A DNA stretch of 64,000 bases from Oleomonas cavernae. Lineage in GTDB: Bacteria > Pseudomonadota > Alphaproteobacteria > Zavarziniales > Zavarziniaceae. The notes under the pieces are model-generated. The model did no database searches. It had not been told where the DNA came from and saw only the letters and a list, made by a program, of their open reading frames with translations. Shown here one piece after another: positions 18,563 through 27,204 of the stretch (the stretch's first letter is position 1; each line of letters opens with the position of its first letter). The stretch spans positions 3,256,909 through 3,320,908 of the forward strand of contig NZ_QYUK01000011.1 of assembly GCF_003590945.1 (NCBI RefSeq), in the 5' to 3' direction. Both the position numbers and the translations under genes were made by a program.

Positions 18563-19547
18563 TCACCGCCACCTTGGCCGGCGGCAGATCCTGCGGTTCC
18601 GCGATCCAGGCGCGGTCGGCGGGGTAGTCGGCTTCCGTGCGGCCGCCCGACAGGGCGCGCCAGACCTGGCGCTGGAAACCCCAATAGGTCATGGCATAGG
18701 GCTTCAGGCCGTTGTCCTCGAAGATTTCCTTGTGCAGCACCGGCAGCTTGTAGAACGGCACGCCGGGGAAGGCATGGTGCGCCGTGTGATACTGCATGTT
18801 CCAGCACAACCAGCGCAGGAAGGCGTTGGTGCGGGTGGTGCGGGTGTTCTTCAGGATGTTCTGCTCGTGGGTCAGGCCTAAATGCTCGATCGTGTTCTGC
18901 AACTGGTGCAGGCACTTGGTGGCGACCAGCGGGGCGAGCCACAGGATCACCGCGGCCCAGCTCTGCAAGGCCACCGAGGCGGCAGCGATGGCGGCGTAAC
19001 CGGCCAGGTGCAGGCGGGCCTCCAGGATCACGTCGGCCCGCCGCTCGGCCGGGATATAGGGCTCGATCACGATCCCCGCGCTCATGCGCAGGATGCGGGC
19101 GACGCGCGAATACCAGTAGGTCGGGCCGAAGAACCACAGCAGGTAGCTGGACAGGGTATAGCGATCGCGTGCCAGCTCGCCGTCCAGGGCCCAGTCCTGG
19201 GTGTGGCGATGATGGGCGGTGTGCTGGATCTGATCGAAGCTGCGCGGGTAGAGCAGGATGAAGCCGAAAATCCGGCCGAAGAAGGCGTTCAGGCCCCGGG
19301 TCTTGAACGGGGTCCAGTGGCTCAGTTCATGCTGGCCGGCATAGAGGAAGTTGAGCAGCGCGCCATGCAAGACAAACACCGGCACCGCCCACCACGTGCC
19401 CCAGGTCAGCCACAGGGCGGCACCGCTGGCGACGATGGCGGCCAGGTGACTGCCGACCTGGAGGAAGCCGGCGAGATCCGAGCGCGCGCTCAGGGCATGG
19501 AGCCGCCCCGGTTTGATCAGGTTCTTGCGCGCAAAAATCTCGTCCAT
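18555..19547 (-). CDS. Fatty acid desaturase family membrane protein
   Basis: 330 residues with three histidine boxes: HELSH, HTAHHRH and (near the C terminus) HTAHH, plus hydrophobic segments between them. These bind the di-iron centre of membrane desaturases and hydroxylases. Substrate and position of oxidation are unknown. GGAAGG lies 9 bases before ATG 19547. It contains a TTA-GG Leu-Gly pair at 18879. Confidence 0.82.
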   Translation of the reverse strand: MDEIFARKNLIKPGRLHALSARSDLAGFLQVGSHLAAIVASGAALWLTWGTWWAVPVFVLHGALLNFLYAGQHELSHWTPFKTRGLNAFFGRIFGFILLYPRSFDQIQHTAHHRHTQDWALDGELARDRYTLSSYLLWFFGPTYWYSRVARILRMSAGIVIEPYIPAERRADVILEARLHLAGYAAIAAASVALQSWAAVILWLAPLVATKCLHQLQNTIEHLGLTHEQNILKNTRTTRTNAFLRWLCWNMQYHTAHHAFPGVPFYKLPVLHKEIFEDNGLKPYAMTYWGFQRQVWRALSGGRTEADYPADRAWIAEPQDLPPAKVAVNA

Positions 19548-19645
19548 GCCCCGGCCTTCCGCCAATCCATTGGCCTCATTGATGCCGCAGGACCGGGCCT
19601 GAGCAAATTTGCACTGCGATAATCTTGGTTGAGGAAATGCTGAAC

Positions 19646-20605
19646 TTAGCGGCTTGCCGCCCGGTCGCGGTGCAACTGTGCCATCCACGAGAACAGTTCG
19701 AGGACGTTGGGCGGGTTGGTGTCGCCCGAGAATTCGCGGTACAGCGTCGCCACGTTGACCGCGATACGCTCGGCATCGCCCCAGTCGGACCATTGGTCGA
19801 GCGCGATCGAGCGCGCCGCCTCGAAGGCACCCAGGCCGGCGTCATAGCGGGCCTTGGCCGCGTCGCGGATATGGCCCAGATAGTCGCGCAGGCGGGCAAC
19901 GTGGGCCTTGGTCGCGATGGGCCCATGCCCCGGCACCACGGTATCGACCTCCAGGCCGATGATGTGGTCGCAGGCCGCAATCCAGTTGCCGACGGGGCCC
20001 GCCCACATCACCGGGTGGCCGTTGGCGAACAGGATGTCGCCGGTGAACACGGTCCTGGCATCGGGGACATGGACGATGATATCGCCCTTGGTGTGGGCCG
20101 GCCCCACCTCGATGCATTCGATCCGGCGGTTGCCCACGGTCAAGGTGCAGCGCTCGCAGAAGGTGCGGGTGGGCGCCCGCTCCTCGATCCCGGCGAAATC
20201 GAAACTGCCGAAAATGGTCTTGAGGTAGTCGCCCAGCGGTCCCATCTGGTCGGCCGCCGCCAGCATCGAGGCCAGCATGGCGGGCGGCACCTCGGCCATT
20301 TCCTCGGCGCTGGCCCGGCTCGCCACGATCTGCGCCCCGTCGACCAGGGCATTGCCCCAGCAATGGTCGCCATTGGCATGGGTGTTCACCACCGTGCCGA
20401 TGTTCGCGGCGGCCGGCACGGCATCGCGCATGGCCGCCAGCATCTCGCGCGTCAGGGTCATGTCGAACAGGGTGTCGATCAAAATCGCCTCGTCCCCGTC
20501 GGTGATCAGGCCGGCATTGGACCAGCCCCAGCCGCCGTCGGGCTGCAACCAGGCGAACAGGCCGTCGCCCAACCCGTGCAATCCCCTACGGTAAGTCTCA
20601 GCCAT
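19646..20605 (-). CDS. MBL-fold metallo-hydrolase
   Basis: 319 residues. The metal motif is THANGDHCWGN (H-x-N-x-D-H, the first box His replaced by Asn as HANGDH), followed by GPAHTKGDIIVHVP and a final VVPGHGP His. This is a metallo-beta-lactamase-fold hydrolase of the glyoxalase II-like/SoxH type. The substrate is unknown. GGGGAGA precedes ATG 20605. It is divergent from the thioesterase pair. Confidence 0.82.
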   Translation of the reverse strand: MAETYRRGLHGLGDGLFAWLQPDGGWGWSNAGLITDGDEAILIDTLFDMTLTREMLAAMRDAVPAAANIGTVVNTHANGDHCWGNALVDGAQIVASRASAEEMAEVPPAMLASMLAAADQMGPLGDYLKTIFGSFDFAGIEERAPTRTFCERCTLTVGNRRIECIEVGPAHTKGDIIVHVPDARTVFTGDILFANGHPVMWAGPVGNWIAACDHIIGLEVDTVVPGHGPIATKAHVARLRDYLGHIRDAAKARYDAGLGAFEAARSIALDQWSDWGDAERIAVNVATLYREFSGDTNPPNVLELFSWMAQLHRDRAASR

Positions 20606-20742
20606 GACCAGATCTCCCCTCGGCGGCGCGGATTGTCGGTCGCCGGCCATTCATGCGGCAATGCAAAATTGACTGTTTTCAAGCACCGGCCGGGCATTTA
20701 ATGACAATTGAACAGATTGTCATATTGCTGCCGAGGAAAGCC

Positions 20743-21162
20743 ATGGCCCTCCCCCAGACCGCGCCGGCGCAAGAGCCGGGTGTCCAGTTCAATCAGCCGG
20801 GCTTCCTCGCCCTGATCGGGCCGGTGCGCACCGAAAAGAACAAGGACGCCAGCTGGACCTTCTCCTTCGTGGTCGGCGAAGAGCATCTCAACCCGGGCGG
20901 GGTCTGCCACGGCGGCATGCTGATGAGCTTTGCCGATCATGTCCTGGGCACCGTGGTGTGGGAGGCGATCGGCTTCAAACCCTGTTCCACCATCACCCTG
21001 AACACCGATTTCGCCCTGGCTGCCAAGCTGGGCGACGTGATCGAGGGCGAGGCCCGCGTCACCCGCGCCACCCGCTCGCTGGTCTTCGTCACCGGTGCCC
21101 TGACCTGCCGCGGCAAGGTCGTCCTCCAGGCCAACGGCATCTGGAAGGTCCTGGGGGCATGA
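20743..21162 (+). CDS. PaaI family hotdog thioesterase
   Basis: 139 residues with the PaaI pattern LNPGGVCHGGMLMSFADHVLG and STITLNTDFALAAKLGD. It hydrolyses acyl-CoA thioesters; the acyl group is unknown. ATG 20743 is preceded by GAGGAA; an in-frame ATG 20701 has weaker support. The stop overlaps the next thioesterase start (ATGA). Confidence 0.85.
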   Translation: MALPQTAPAQEPGVQFNQPGFLALIGPVRTEKNKDASWTFSFVVGEEHLNPGGVCHGGMLMSFADHVLGTVVWEAIGFKPCSTITLNTDFALAAKLGDVIEGEARVTRATRSLVFVTGALTCRGKVVLQANGIWKVLGA

Positions 21163-21614
21163 GCGAGGAGACCGGCGCGCCCGAGGGCTGGGCGCCGATC
21201 GAAACCCACGACCCGTTCGAGCAGGATGTCTTCGGCGCTCGCGGCCCGGGTGCCGAGGGCGGCACCATCAGCTTTGCCTTCTACGACCAGGTCGAGGATG
21301 GCCAGCGCGTCTTCGCCTTCCGCCCGGAACTGCGCCATGCCAACGGCCTGGGCATCGTCCACGGCGGCGCGATCATGACCTTCTTCGATGCGAGCTTAGG
21401 GTCAGCCGCCTGGGACGCGGTCGGCCGCAAGCCCTCGGTCACCCTGTCGCTGACCTCGGAATTCCTCTCGCCCGCGCGCCCCGGCGAATGGCTGATCTGC
21501 CGCCCGACGGTCACCCGCAAGGCCCGCTCGGTGATCTTCGTGCGCGGCGAAATCACCGTCGACGACCGCCTGATCGCCACCGCCAACTCGATCTGGAAGG
21601 TGCTGGGGACCTGA
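21159..21614 (+). CDS. Second PaaI family hotdog thioesterase
   Basis: 151 residues. ELRHANGLGIVHGGAIMTFFDASLG and SVTLSLTSEFLSPARPGEW mark the hotdog fold. It is paralogous to the preceding gene and translationally coupled to it, so the two may form a heteromer or act on different chain lengths. There is a TTA-GGG Leu-Gly pair at 21396. Confidence 0.85.
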   Translation: MSEETGAPEGWAPIETHDPFEQDVFGARGPGAEGGTISFAFYDQVEDGQRVFAFRPELRHANGLGIVHGGAIMTFFDASLGSAAWDAVGRKPSVTLSLTSEFLSPARPGEWLICRPTVTRKARSVIFVRGEITVDDRLIATANSIWKVLGT

Positions 21615-21617
21615 GGT

Positions 21618-21935
21618 TCAGGCCGCCTTGGCCGCGGGCCTGGCCTTCGGCCGGCCGACTTTCACCGCAATTTCGAGACCGGCACGCCCTGCAAGGTCGA
21701 CAAGGCTGTCCAGGCTGAAATCGTTGATATGCCCCTTGAGCAACTTGTTCAGCCGGGGCTGCGTGACCCCCAGGCGCTTCGCCGCGGCGACCTGGGTGAG
21801 ATTCCATCGCTTGATTTCCTGGCCAAGCGCCATCAGCAGGGCGCTGCGCAGCTTCATCGTGGCGGCTTCTTCGGGCGTGTCGCTGAGCGCATCCCAGACG
21901 CTGGCAAAGCGGGCACCGCTGGCGGCCTTGGTCAT
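21618..21935 (-). CDS. XRE/HigA-like antitoxin
   Basis: 105 residues. The HTH is visible as LTQVAAAKRLGVTQPRLNKLLKGHINDFSLDSLVDLAGRAGL, matching the COG5606 HTH_37 group paired with Gp49/RelE-like toxins, with a Lys/Ala-rich tail. It overlaps the toxin stop by ATGA, the toxin-first order typical of higBA. It probably binds the toxin and represses the operon. Confidence 0.85.
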   Translation of the reverse strand: MTKAASGARFASVWDALSDTPEEAATMKLRSALLMALGQEIKRWNLTQVAAAKRLGVTQPRLNKLLKGHINDFSLDSLVDLAGRAGLEIAVKVGRPKARPAAKAA

Positions 21936-22288
21936 CGATCGATTCCCTTCTCCTTGCGCTCGCGGACCAGATCGGCGAACCGCTGTTCGATAAGCGACTT
22001 GTCCTTGGGCGAGGTCTTCTGCGTCTTCTTCTCAAAGGCGTGCAGGACATAGATGGCTTCGGCGAAACGGGCAATGTAGGCGACGCGATAGGCCTGCTTG
22101 TCCACCCGCGCCCGCAGTTCATAAACGCCTTCGCCAATCCCGGTCATCGCTTTCCAGTCTTCGGGCTCCTCACCCACCTGGACCCGGTCCAGATTATGTC
22201 CAAGGGACGCGCGGGCCGGCTTGGGAAAGGCGATCAGCCGTTCCAAACTGTCGCCCCTGAAGATAGCGTCCTTGGGTTTTCGCGTCAC
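21932..22288 (-). CDS. RelE/HigB-like (Gp49 family) toxin
   Basis: 118 residues from GTG 22288. The core EEPEDWKAMTGIGEGVYELR, YRVAYIARFAEAIYVLHAFEKKTQKTS matches phage-derived Gp49-like toxins (PF05973), presumed ribosome-dependent mRNA interferases. The open frame extends to ATG 22327, but that would place coding sequence over the operator and -10 box, so I prefer GTG 22288. Confidence 0.82.
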   Translation of the reverse strand: MTRKPKDAIFRGDSLERLIAFPKPARASLGHNLDRVQVGEEPEDWKAMTGIGEGVYELRARVDKQAYRVAYIARFAEAIYVLHAFEKKTQKTSPKDKSLIEQRFADLVRERKEKGIDR

Positions 22289-22292
22289 CTGC

Positions 22293-22318
22293 CAATTATA
22301 TCGGCATGGATATAATTG
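22293..22318 (-). promoter_or_regulatory. Operator palindrome overlapping the toxin-antitoxin promoter
   Basis: Perfect 10-bp arms CAATTATATC / GATATAATTG around GGCATG. On the minus strand the second arm reads TATAAT as a -10 box only a few bases before GTG 22288, suggesting a leaderless or nearly leaderless message whose promoter is blocked by the antitoxin. Confidence 0.65.
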
Positions 22319-22328
22319 TCGAGGCACA

Positions 22329-23060
22329 TCAGCCTATCTCGAACAGCGCTGCCTCGAGATCGGCGACGCTGTCCAGGCACAGGTCGCTGGACGGCGTCAG
22401 GCTGGCGCGGGTGCCGGTGCCGGTGAGCACGCCGATGCTGAGGCCCGCGCCGCCGGCCCAGCCCATGGCGACGTCGTGCGTGTTGTCGCCGACCATCGCC
22501 ACCTGCGACGGAACAAGGCCGGTTGCCGCGCAGAAGGCGGCCAGCACGGCCGGGTCGGGTTTCGCCGCGTAACCGCTGTCGTAACCGGCGATGAAATCGA
22601 GCACCCCGCCCAGGCCGAAGGCGGCGAGCAGGGCGTGGATCGAGGCTTCGTTGTCGCTCGAGGCGATCCCCAGCTTCAGGCCGCGCGACTTGAGCCGGGC
22701 GAACAGGGCGGCGAGGTCGGTCACCGGCACCATGTGCGCGGCGGAGTCGCGAAACAGCGTGTCCAATTCGCCGGTCAGGTCGGCGACCGTGAACGGCGCC
22801 CCGCCCGCCACCCAGGCGGTTGCAATGGCCAGCGTCGTGCCCGCCGCGATGATGCTGTCGGCGACGGCGCGGCCGTTGTGCGGATCGGCCCCGACCTGGG
22901 CCAGCAGGCGGCCGGCCAGGGCGGCGTCGCCGCGCGCCGCCAGCCGCGCGGCACGGCGGTTGACCGGGTTCCAGCTGGCCTCGTAGTCGACCAGGGTGCC
23001 GTCCTTGTCGAACAGGATGCCCCGGATGGGGCTACGCGATGACATGGGACTCACGGTCAT
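22329..23060 (-). CDS. HAD family hydrolase (phosphoglycolate phosphatase-like)
   Basis: 243 residues. Motif I is GILFDKDGTLVDY, motif II LGIASSDN, and motifs III/IV KPDPAVL and MVGDNTHDVAMG. It is a phosphatase of the Gph-like HAD subclass with a helical cap; the substrate is unknown. AAGGG lies 4 bases before ATG 23060. It is divergent from the YeeE/YedE pair (52 bp between starts). Confidence 0.87.
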   Translation of the reverse strand: MTVSPMSSRSPIRGILFDKDGTLVDYEASWNPVNRRAARLAARGDAALAGRLLAQVGADPHNGRAVADSIIAAGTTLAIATAWVAGGAPFTVADLTGELDTLFRDSAAHMVPVTDLAALFARLKSRGLKLGIASSDNEASIHALLAAFGLGGVLDFIAGYDSGYAAKPDPAVLAAFCAATGLVPSQVAMVGDNTHDVAMGWAGGAGLSIGVLTGTGTRASLTPSSDLCLDSVADLEAALFEIG

Positions 23061-23112
23061 GACCCTTGCACTCGATTTTCACACCATTAGTATTAAGATC
23101 GAATAATTGCAC

Positions 23113-23544
23113 ATGGAAATCATGCAACAATATCTGCCGGCCGCCTTGGGCGGCGCCTTGATCGCGATCTCGGCCGTGCTGCTGATGGGCACGCTGGGAC
23201 GTATCGCCGGGATCAGCGGCATCGTGGGGCGCCTGCTGCCGCCCAACGGCGTGTCGGGCAGTGAGGCGGGCTGGCGCATCGCCTTCTTCGCCGGCCTGCT
23301 GCTGGGGCCGCTGGCGGTCGGGCTGGCGACCGGTTCGACCGGTATCGGCGCGCCCGTGGTCGGCCTGCCCCTGGCGATCATCGCCGGCCTGCTGGTGGGG
23401 GCCGGGACCAGCCTGGGCAATGGCTGTACCTCGGGCCACGGCATCTGCGGGCTGTCGCGCCTGTCCGTCCGCTCGGCCGTCGCGGTCGCGACCTTCATGG
23501 CGACGGCGATCGTCACCGTCTTCATCACCCATCACCTGGGCTGA
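23113..23544 (+). CDS. YeeE/YedE family membrane protein, first half
   Basis: 143 residues, four membrane segments, with the diagnostic cysteine motif GTSLGNGCTSGHGICGLSRLS. In full-length YeeE (TsuA) these cysteines pass thiosulfate through the membrane; this organism has the split two-gene form. ATG 23113 chosen; TTG 23107 is in frame. The partner starts 14 bp after the stop. Confidence 0.85.
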   Translation: MEIMQQYLPAALGGALIAISAVLLMGTLGRIAGISGIVGRLLPPNGVSGSEAGWRIAFFAGLLLGPLAVGLATGSTGIGAPVVGLPLAIIAGLLVGAGTSLGNGCTSGHGICGLSRLSVRSAVAVATFMATAIVTVFITHHLG

Positions 23545-23557
23545 GGCGGGCCGCGCG

Positions 23558-23974
23558 ATGACCAAGCTGTTCTTCGGCCTGCTCGCCGGCCTGATCTTCG
23601 GTGCGGGCCTTGCCCTCGCCGGTATGACCGATCCGGCCGTGGTGATCGGTTTCCTCGATGTCGCCGGGGCGTGGAACCCGGCCCTGCTCTTCGTCATGGG
23701 CGTCGGTGTCGTGGTCACCTTCATCGGTTATCGCCTGGTGCTCCGGCGCAAGGCGCCGCTGTTGGCCGATCGCTTCATCCTGCCCACGGCAACCGTGATC
23801 GACCGCGACCTGGTCCTGGGCGCCGCCCTGTTCGGGATCGGCTGGGGCTTGGCCGGCTACTGCCCCGGCCCGGCGCTGGCCTCGCTGGCCGCCGGGCGGA
23901 TCGAACTCATCGCCTTCGTCGCCGCCGCGGCGTTCGGCACCATCGGGGTCCGCGCCCTGCGGCGCCCTCAGTGA
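23558..23974 (+). CDS. YeeE/YedE family (DUF6691-like) membrane protein, second half
   Basis: 138 residues, four membrane segments, with LLAGLIFGAGLALAGMTDP and the second signature GWGLAGYCPGPALASLAAG containing the conserved Cys. It probably assembles with the preceding protein into a sulfur-compound channel. Its 3' end overlaps the convergent DUF3422 gene by 7 bp. Confidence 0.85.
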   Translation: MTKLFFGLLAGLIFGAGLALAGMTDPAVVIGFLDVAGAWNPALLFVMGVGVVVTFIGYRLVLRRKAPLLADRFILPTATVIDRDLVLGAALFGIGWGLAGYCPGPALASLAAGRIELIAFVAAAAFGTIGVRALRRPQ

Positions 23975-25248
23975 TGCCCGTTGTGCAGGCGCCGATGGAG
24001 CCGCCGCGATAGCAGGTAGACCGCGCCGACCACGAACGGCAGCAGCACGGCCAGGCTGATGCTGGGCTTGGGCAGGCCCGGCATCACGTCCTCGAGGCCT
24101 TTCAGCAGATAGCCCGAGAGGCCGATCAGGTAGTAACTGATCGCGACCACCGACAGGCCCTCGACGGTTTCCTGCAGGCGCAGTTGCAGGCCGGCGCGCT
24201 TTTCCATCGAGCGCAGCAGGGCCTGGTTCTGCGCCTCCAGGGCGATTTCGATCCGGGCGCGCAGGATCTGGCTGGACCGGGCCACCCGCTCCGACAGGCT
24301 TTCCTGCCGGTCGGCGGCGGAACGGCAGGTGCGCATGGCGGGCGTCAGGCGCCGCGCCATGAAGAAGCCTACCGTCTCCAACCCGCTGACCGATTCCTCG
24401 CGCATATCGGCAATCCGGTCTTCGACCAGGGCGTGATAGGCCGCCGCCGCGCCGAAGCGCCAGGTGCTCTCGGCCGCCAGATGCTCGACCTCGCTGGCGA
24501 TGGCGCCCAACTCGCCCATCAAGGTCTCGTCCGCCACCCGCTCGCTGCCCGCGGCGGACGGGGCAAAGGCGGCGGTCAATTTCGCCAGGCGGCGGTCCAG
24601 CACCGTGGTGCGCTGGTTGACCGACTGGGCCAGCGGCAGGGCCAGCAGCGCCATCATGCGGTAGGTCTCGATATCCAGGAACCGCTGGACGACATTGCCG
24701 ATGGTGCGCGGCACCAGGTCCTCGCGCACGCCTAAGATCAGCTTGACCTTGCCGTCCTCGCCCAGGCGAAAATCGCTCCACATGGTGGCGCGGCCGCCCC
24801 CTAAGTTGCTGGCAACCAGGTTGCTCCAGTCGAAACGGGCTTCTGCCGCCGCCACCGCCGGCTCGATGCCGCGGTAGAGTTCGAGGTCGACCGCCGCCAG
24901 GGTCAGGCCCGGTGCCTGATTGATCGCGTCGCAGACGGCCGGCGGCATGGCGCCGAAATCGGCGCCGGGGACGACGACGGTCCAGGCGCAGAATTCGGTA
25001 TAGCGCTCCCACTTCACCACGGCGCCGTCCAGGCTCAGGCGAAACTGCCGCGTCCCCGCGGGCGGCGCCTCGTGGCCGATCCGAAGGCACAGCGCGGTGA
25101 GATAGGCAAGATCCGCCGCCGGGTCGACTTCGCTGTGGCGGGCCATGTGGAAGATCCGCGCCGGCGCCTCCACCGGCAGGGTCGGGCGGGCATGCAGTTC
25201 ATCCGCCAGGCGGCGGCGCAGCGGGTGGTCGGCAGCAATATCAAACAT
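23968..25248 (-). CDS. DUF3422 family membrane protein
   Basis: 426 residues. N-terminal DHPLRRRLADELHARP followed by HMARHSEVDP is the DUF3422 signature. The middle is helical, and two membrane segments near the C terminus (SVVAISYYLIGLSGYLL and AVLLPFVVGAVYLLS) precede a His/Arg-rich end. Function unknown. Two TTA-GG Leu-Gly codon pairs occur (24733, 24802). Confidence 0.88.
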   Translation of the reverse strand: MFDIAADHPLRRRLADELHARPTLPVEAPARIFHMARHSEVDPAADLAYLTALCLRIGHEAPPAGTRQFRLSLDGAVVKWERYTEFCAWTVVVPGADFGAMPPAVCDAINQAPGLTLAAVDLELYRGIEPAVAAAEARFDWSNLVASNLGGGRATMWSDFRLGEDGKVKLILGVREDLVPRTIGNVVQRFLDIETYRMMALLALPLAQSVNQRTTVLDRRLAKLTAAFAPSAAGSERVADETLMGELGAIASEVEHLAAESTWRFGAAAAYHALVEDRIADMREESVSGLETVGFFMARRLTPAMRTCRSAADRQESLSERVARSSQILRARIEIALEAQNQALLRSMEKRAGLQLRLQETVEGLSVVAISYYLIGLSGYLLKGLEDVMPGLPKPSISLAVLLPFVVGAVYLLSRRLHRRLHNGHH

Positions 25249-25383
25249 CAGTGTCGACCTGCCCGGTGCTGAAGAAGATGCCTGCTCATGCCGATTTGCC
25301 CCGGTCTTGCCTGACCGCCCCGATCATGGCCCAGCTCCGCCGCCAGCAAGATGCGGCCGATCGAAGCGCCCGCCGACGCAGCG

Positions 25384-26453
25384 TCAATCGAGCGCCCGGC
25401 TCTTGACGATGGCATAGATCGACCGGCCGGGGGCCAGCGACAATTCCTGGATCGCCCGCCCGGTGACCCTGGCGATCAGCCTGTCGCCGCCACAGTTCAG
25501 CGCCACATCGCCGCCGCCGCCCTCCCGCGGCACGATGGCGTCGATGGTGGCGGCCACGATGTTCTGTGCGCTCAACCCCATCGGCCGATCAACCGCCAGG
25601 ATGACATCCCGGGCATGAACCCACAGCCGCCGGCGCGCGCCCACCGCCGCCTCGATCCGCGGCACGCAGATGACGCCCAGCCGCCCCTCCAGCCGGGTGA
25701 TCCCCCGGCCGCGTCGTGGCCCGCCACCGTCAGGTCCAGGACCGCGCCGGCATCGCGCCGGCGGGCGAAGGGGGCGAAATCGACCCGGCTCATGATCTCT
25801 TCGACCGGGCCGCTGCCGGCGACCCGGCCCGCCTCCAGCACCACCATGTGGCTGGCCAGGCGCAGGACCTCGTCCAGGCTGTGGCTGACATAGACGATCG
25901 GCACCTCGACCTCGTCGCGCAGCCGTTCCAGGAAGGGCAGCACCTCGGCCTTGCGGGCCTCGTCCAGCGCCGCCAGCGGCTCGTCCAGCAGCAGCACCCG
26001 GGGATTGGCCAGCAGGGCACGGCCGATCGCCACCCGCTGCTTCTCGCCCCCCGACAGGCCCGCCGGCCGGCGCGCCAGCAGGTGGCCGATGCCCAGCATG
26101 GCGACCACGCTGTCGAGGTCGGCCACCGCTTCCGCCGTGGGCGCGAAGAAACGGCCATAGAGCAGGTTCTGGCGCACGGTCAGATGAGGAAACAGGCGGC
26201 CTTCCTGAAAGACATAGCCGACACGCCGGCGATGGCGCGGCACCTCGATGCGGGCCCGGGTATCGAGCAGCACCGTCCCGTCCGCGACGACCCGGCCCCG
26301 CGCCGGCCGCACCAGGCCGGCGATGACATTGATGATCGTGGTCTTGCCCGAACCCGACGGCCCGAACAGCGCGGTCACCGGCCCGTCGATGGCAAAGGCG
26401 GCCTCCAGCGTGAAGCCGCCCACGGTGTGACGGATGTCGACGACCAGGCTCAT
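25384..26453 (-). CDS. modC: Molybdate ABC transporter ATPase, one apparent frameshift
   Basis: After correction about 356 residues. The ATPase part has Walker A GPSGSGKTT, Q-loop VGYVFQEGRLFPHLTV (the QEGRLFPHL sequence is typical of ModC), LSGGEKQRVAIGRAL and LLLDEPLAALD. The C-terminal 90 residues are the molybdate-binding TOBE/MOP domain (LSAQNIVAATI...RVTGRAIQELSLAPGRSIYAIVKS). The frame breaks in the C run 25702-25706; one more base joins the two parts. ATG 26453 overlaps the modB stop. No modA is present. Confidence 0.87.
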
Positions 26454-27139
26454 TCGACCCGCCGCCCCAGGCGCCGCGCCAGCCATTCCGAGACGATCAG
26501 CGCGCCCAGCGAAATGACCACGGCCACGCCCACCAGGCGGAACACCGCGGCATCGCCGCCGGGCACCTGGGTCAGGGTGTATATCGCCGTGGGCAGGGTC
26601 TGGGTTTCGCCGGGAATGTTCGAGACGAAGGTGATGGTCGCGCCGAATTCGCCCATCGCCCGGGCAAAGGACAGGATCACCCCGGCCAGGATGCCGGGCA
26701 GCACCAGGGGCAGGGTGACGGTCAGGAACACCCAGGCGGGACTGGCGCCCAGCGTGCCTGCCGCCTGCTCGAGCCGGGCATCGACCGCATCGAAGGACAG
26801 GCGAATCGCCCGCAGCATCAGGGGAAAGCCCATGACCGCGCAGGCCAGTGCCGCCCCGGTCCAGCGGAAGGCGAAGACGATGCCGAACTGCTCGTCCAGG
26901 AAGGCGCCGATCGGCCCCTTGCGCCCGAACAGGATCAGCAGCGCCCAGCCGGTCACGACCGGCGGCAGGGTCAGCGGCAGGTAGGTCAAGGCCTCCACCA
27001 CCGCCCGCCCCGGAAAGCGCTTGCGCGACAGCAGGTAAGCCAGGGCAATGCCGAACGGCAGGCTGGCGGCCACGGCCCAGAAGGAAACCCGCAGGGAGAG
27101 GAGGATCGCCGTGGTCTCGTTGGGCGTCAGATCGAACAC
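26450..27139 (-). CDS. modB: Molybdate ABC transporter permease
   Basis: 229 residues from GTG 27139 (an ORF to 27196 adds non-conserved residues). Five membrane segments; ModB signatures LTYLPLTLPPVVTGWALLILFG, EQAAGTLGASPAWVFLTVTLPLVLPG and ARAMGEFGATITFVSNIPGETQTLPTAIY. It forms the inner-membrane channel with ModC. The divergent neighbour is an oxidase gene, so the usual modA start of the operon is missing here. Confidence 0.88.
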   Translation of the reverse strand: MFDLTPNETTAILLSLRVSFWAVAASLPFGIALAYLLSRKRFPGRAVVEALTYLPLTLPPVVTGWALLILFGRKGPIGAFLDEQFGIVFAFRWTGAALACAVMGFPLMLRAIRLSFDAVDARLEQAAGTLGASPAWVFLTVTLPLVLPGILAGVILSFARAMGEFGATITFVSNIPGETQTLPTAIYTLTQVPGGDAAVFRLVGVAVVISLGALIVSEWLARRLGRRVE

Positions 27140-27204
27140 ACGCGCATCCCGCAGACAGATAGGGCGCAGGATGGCCGCATCGGCCGCGGCTTGCAATCGG
27201 CGAC

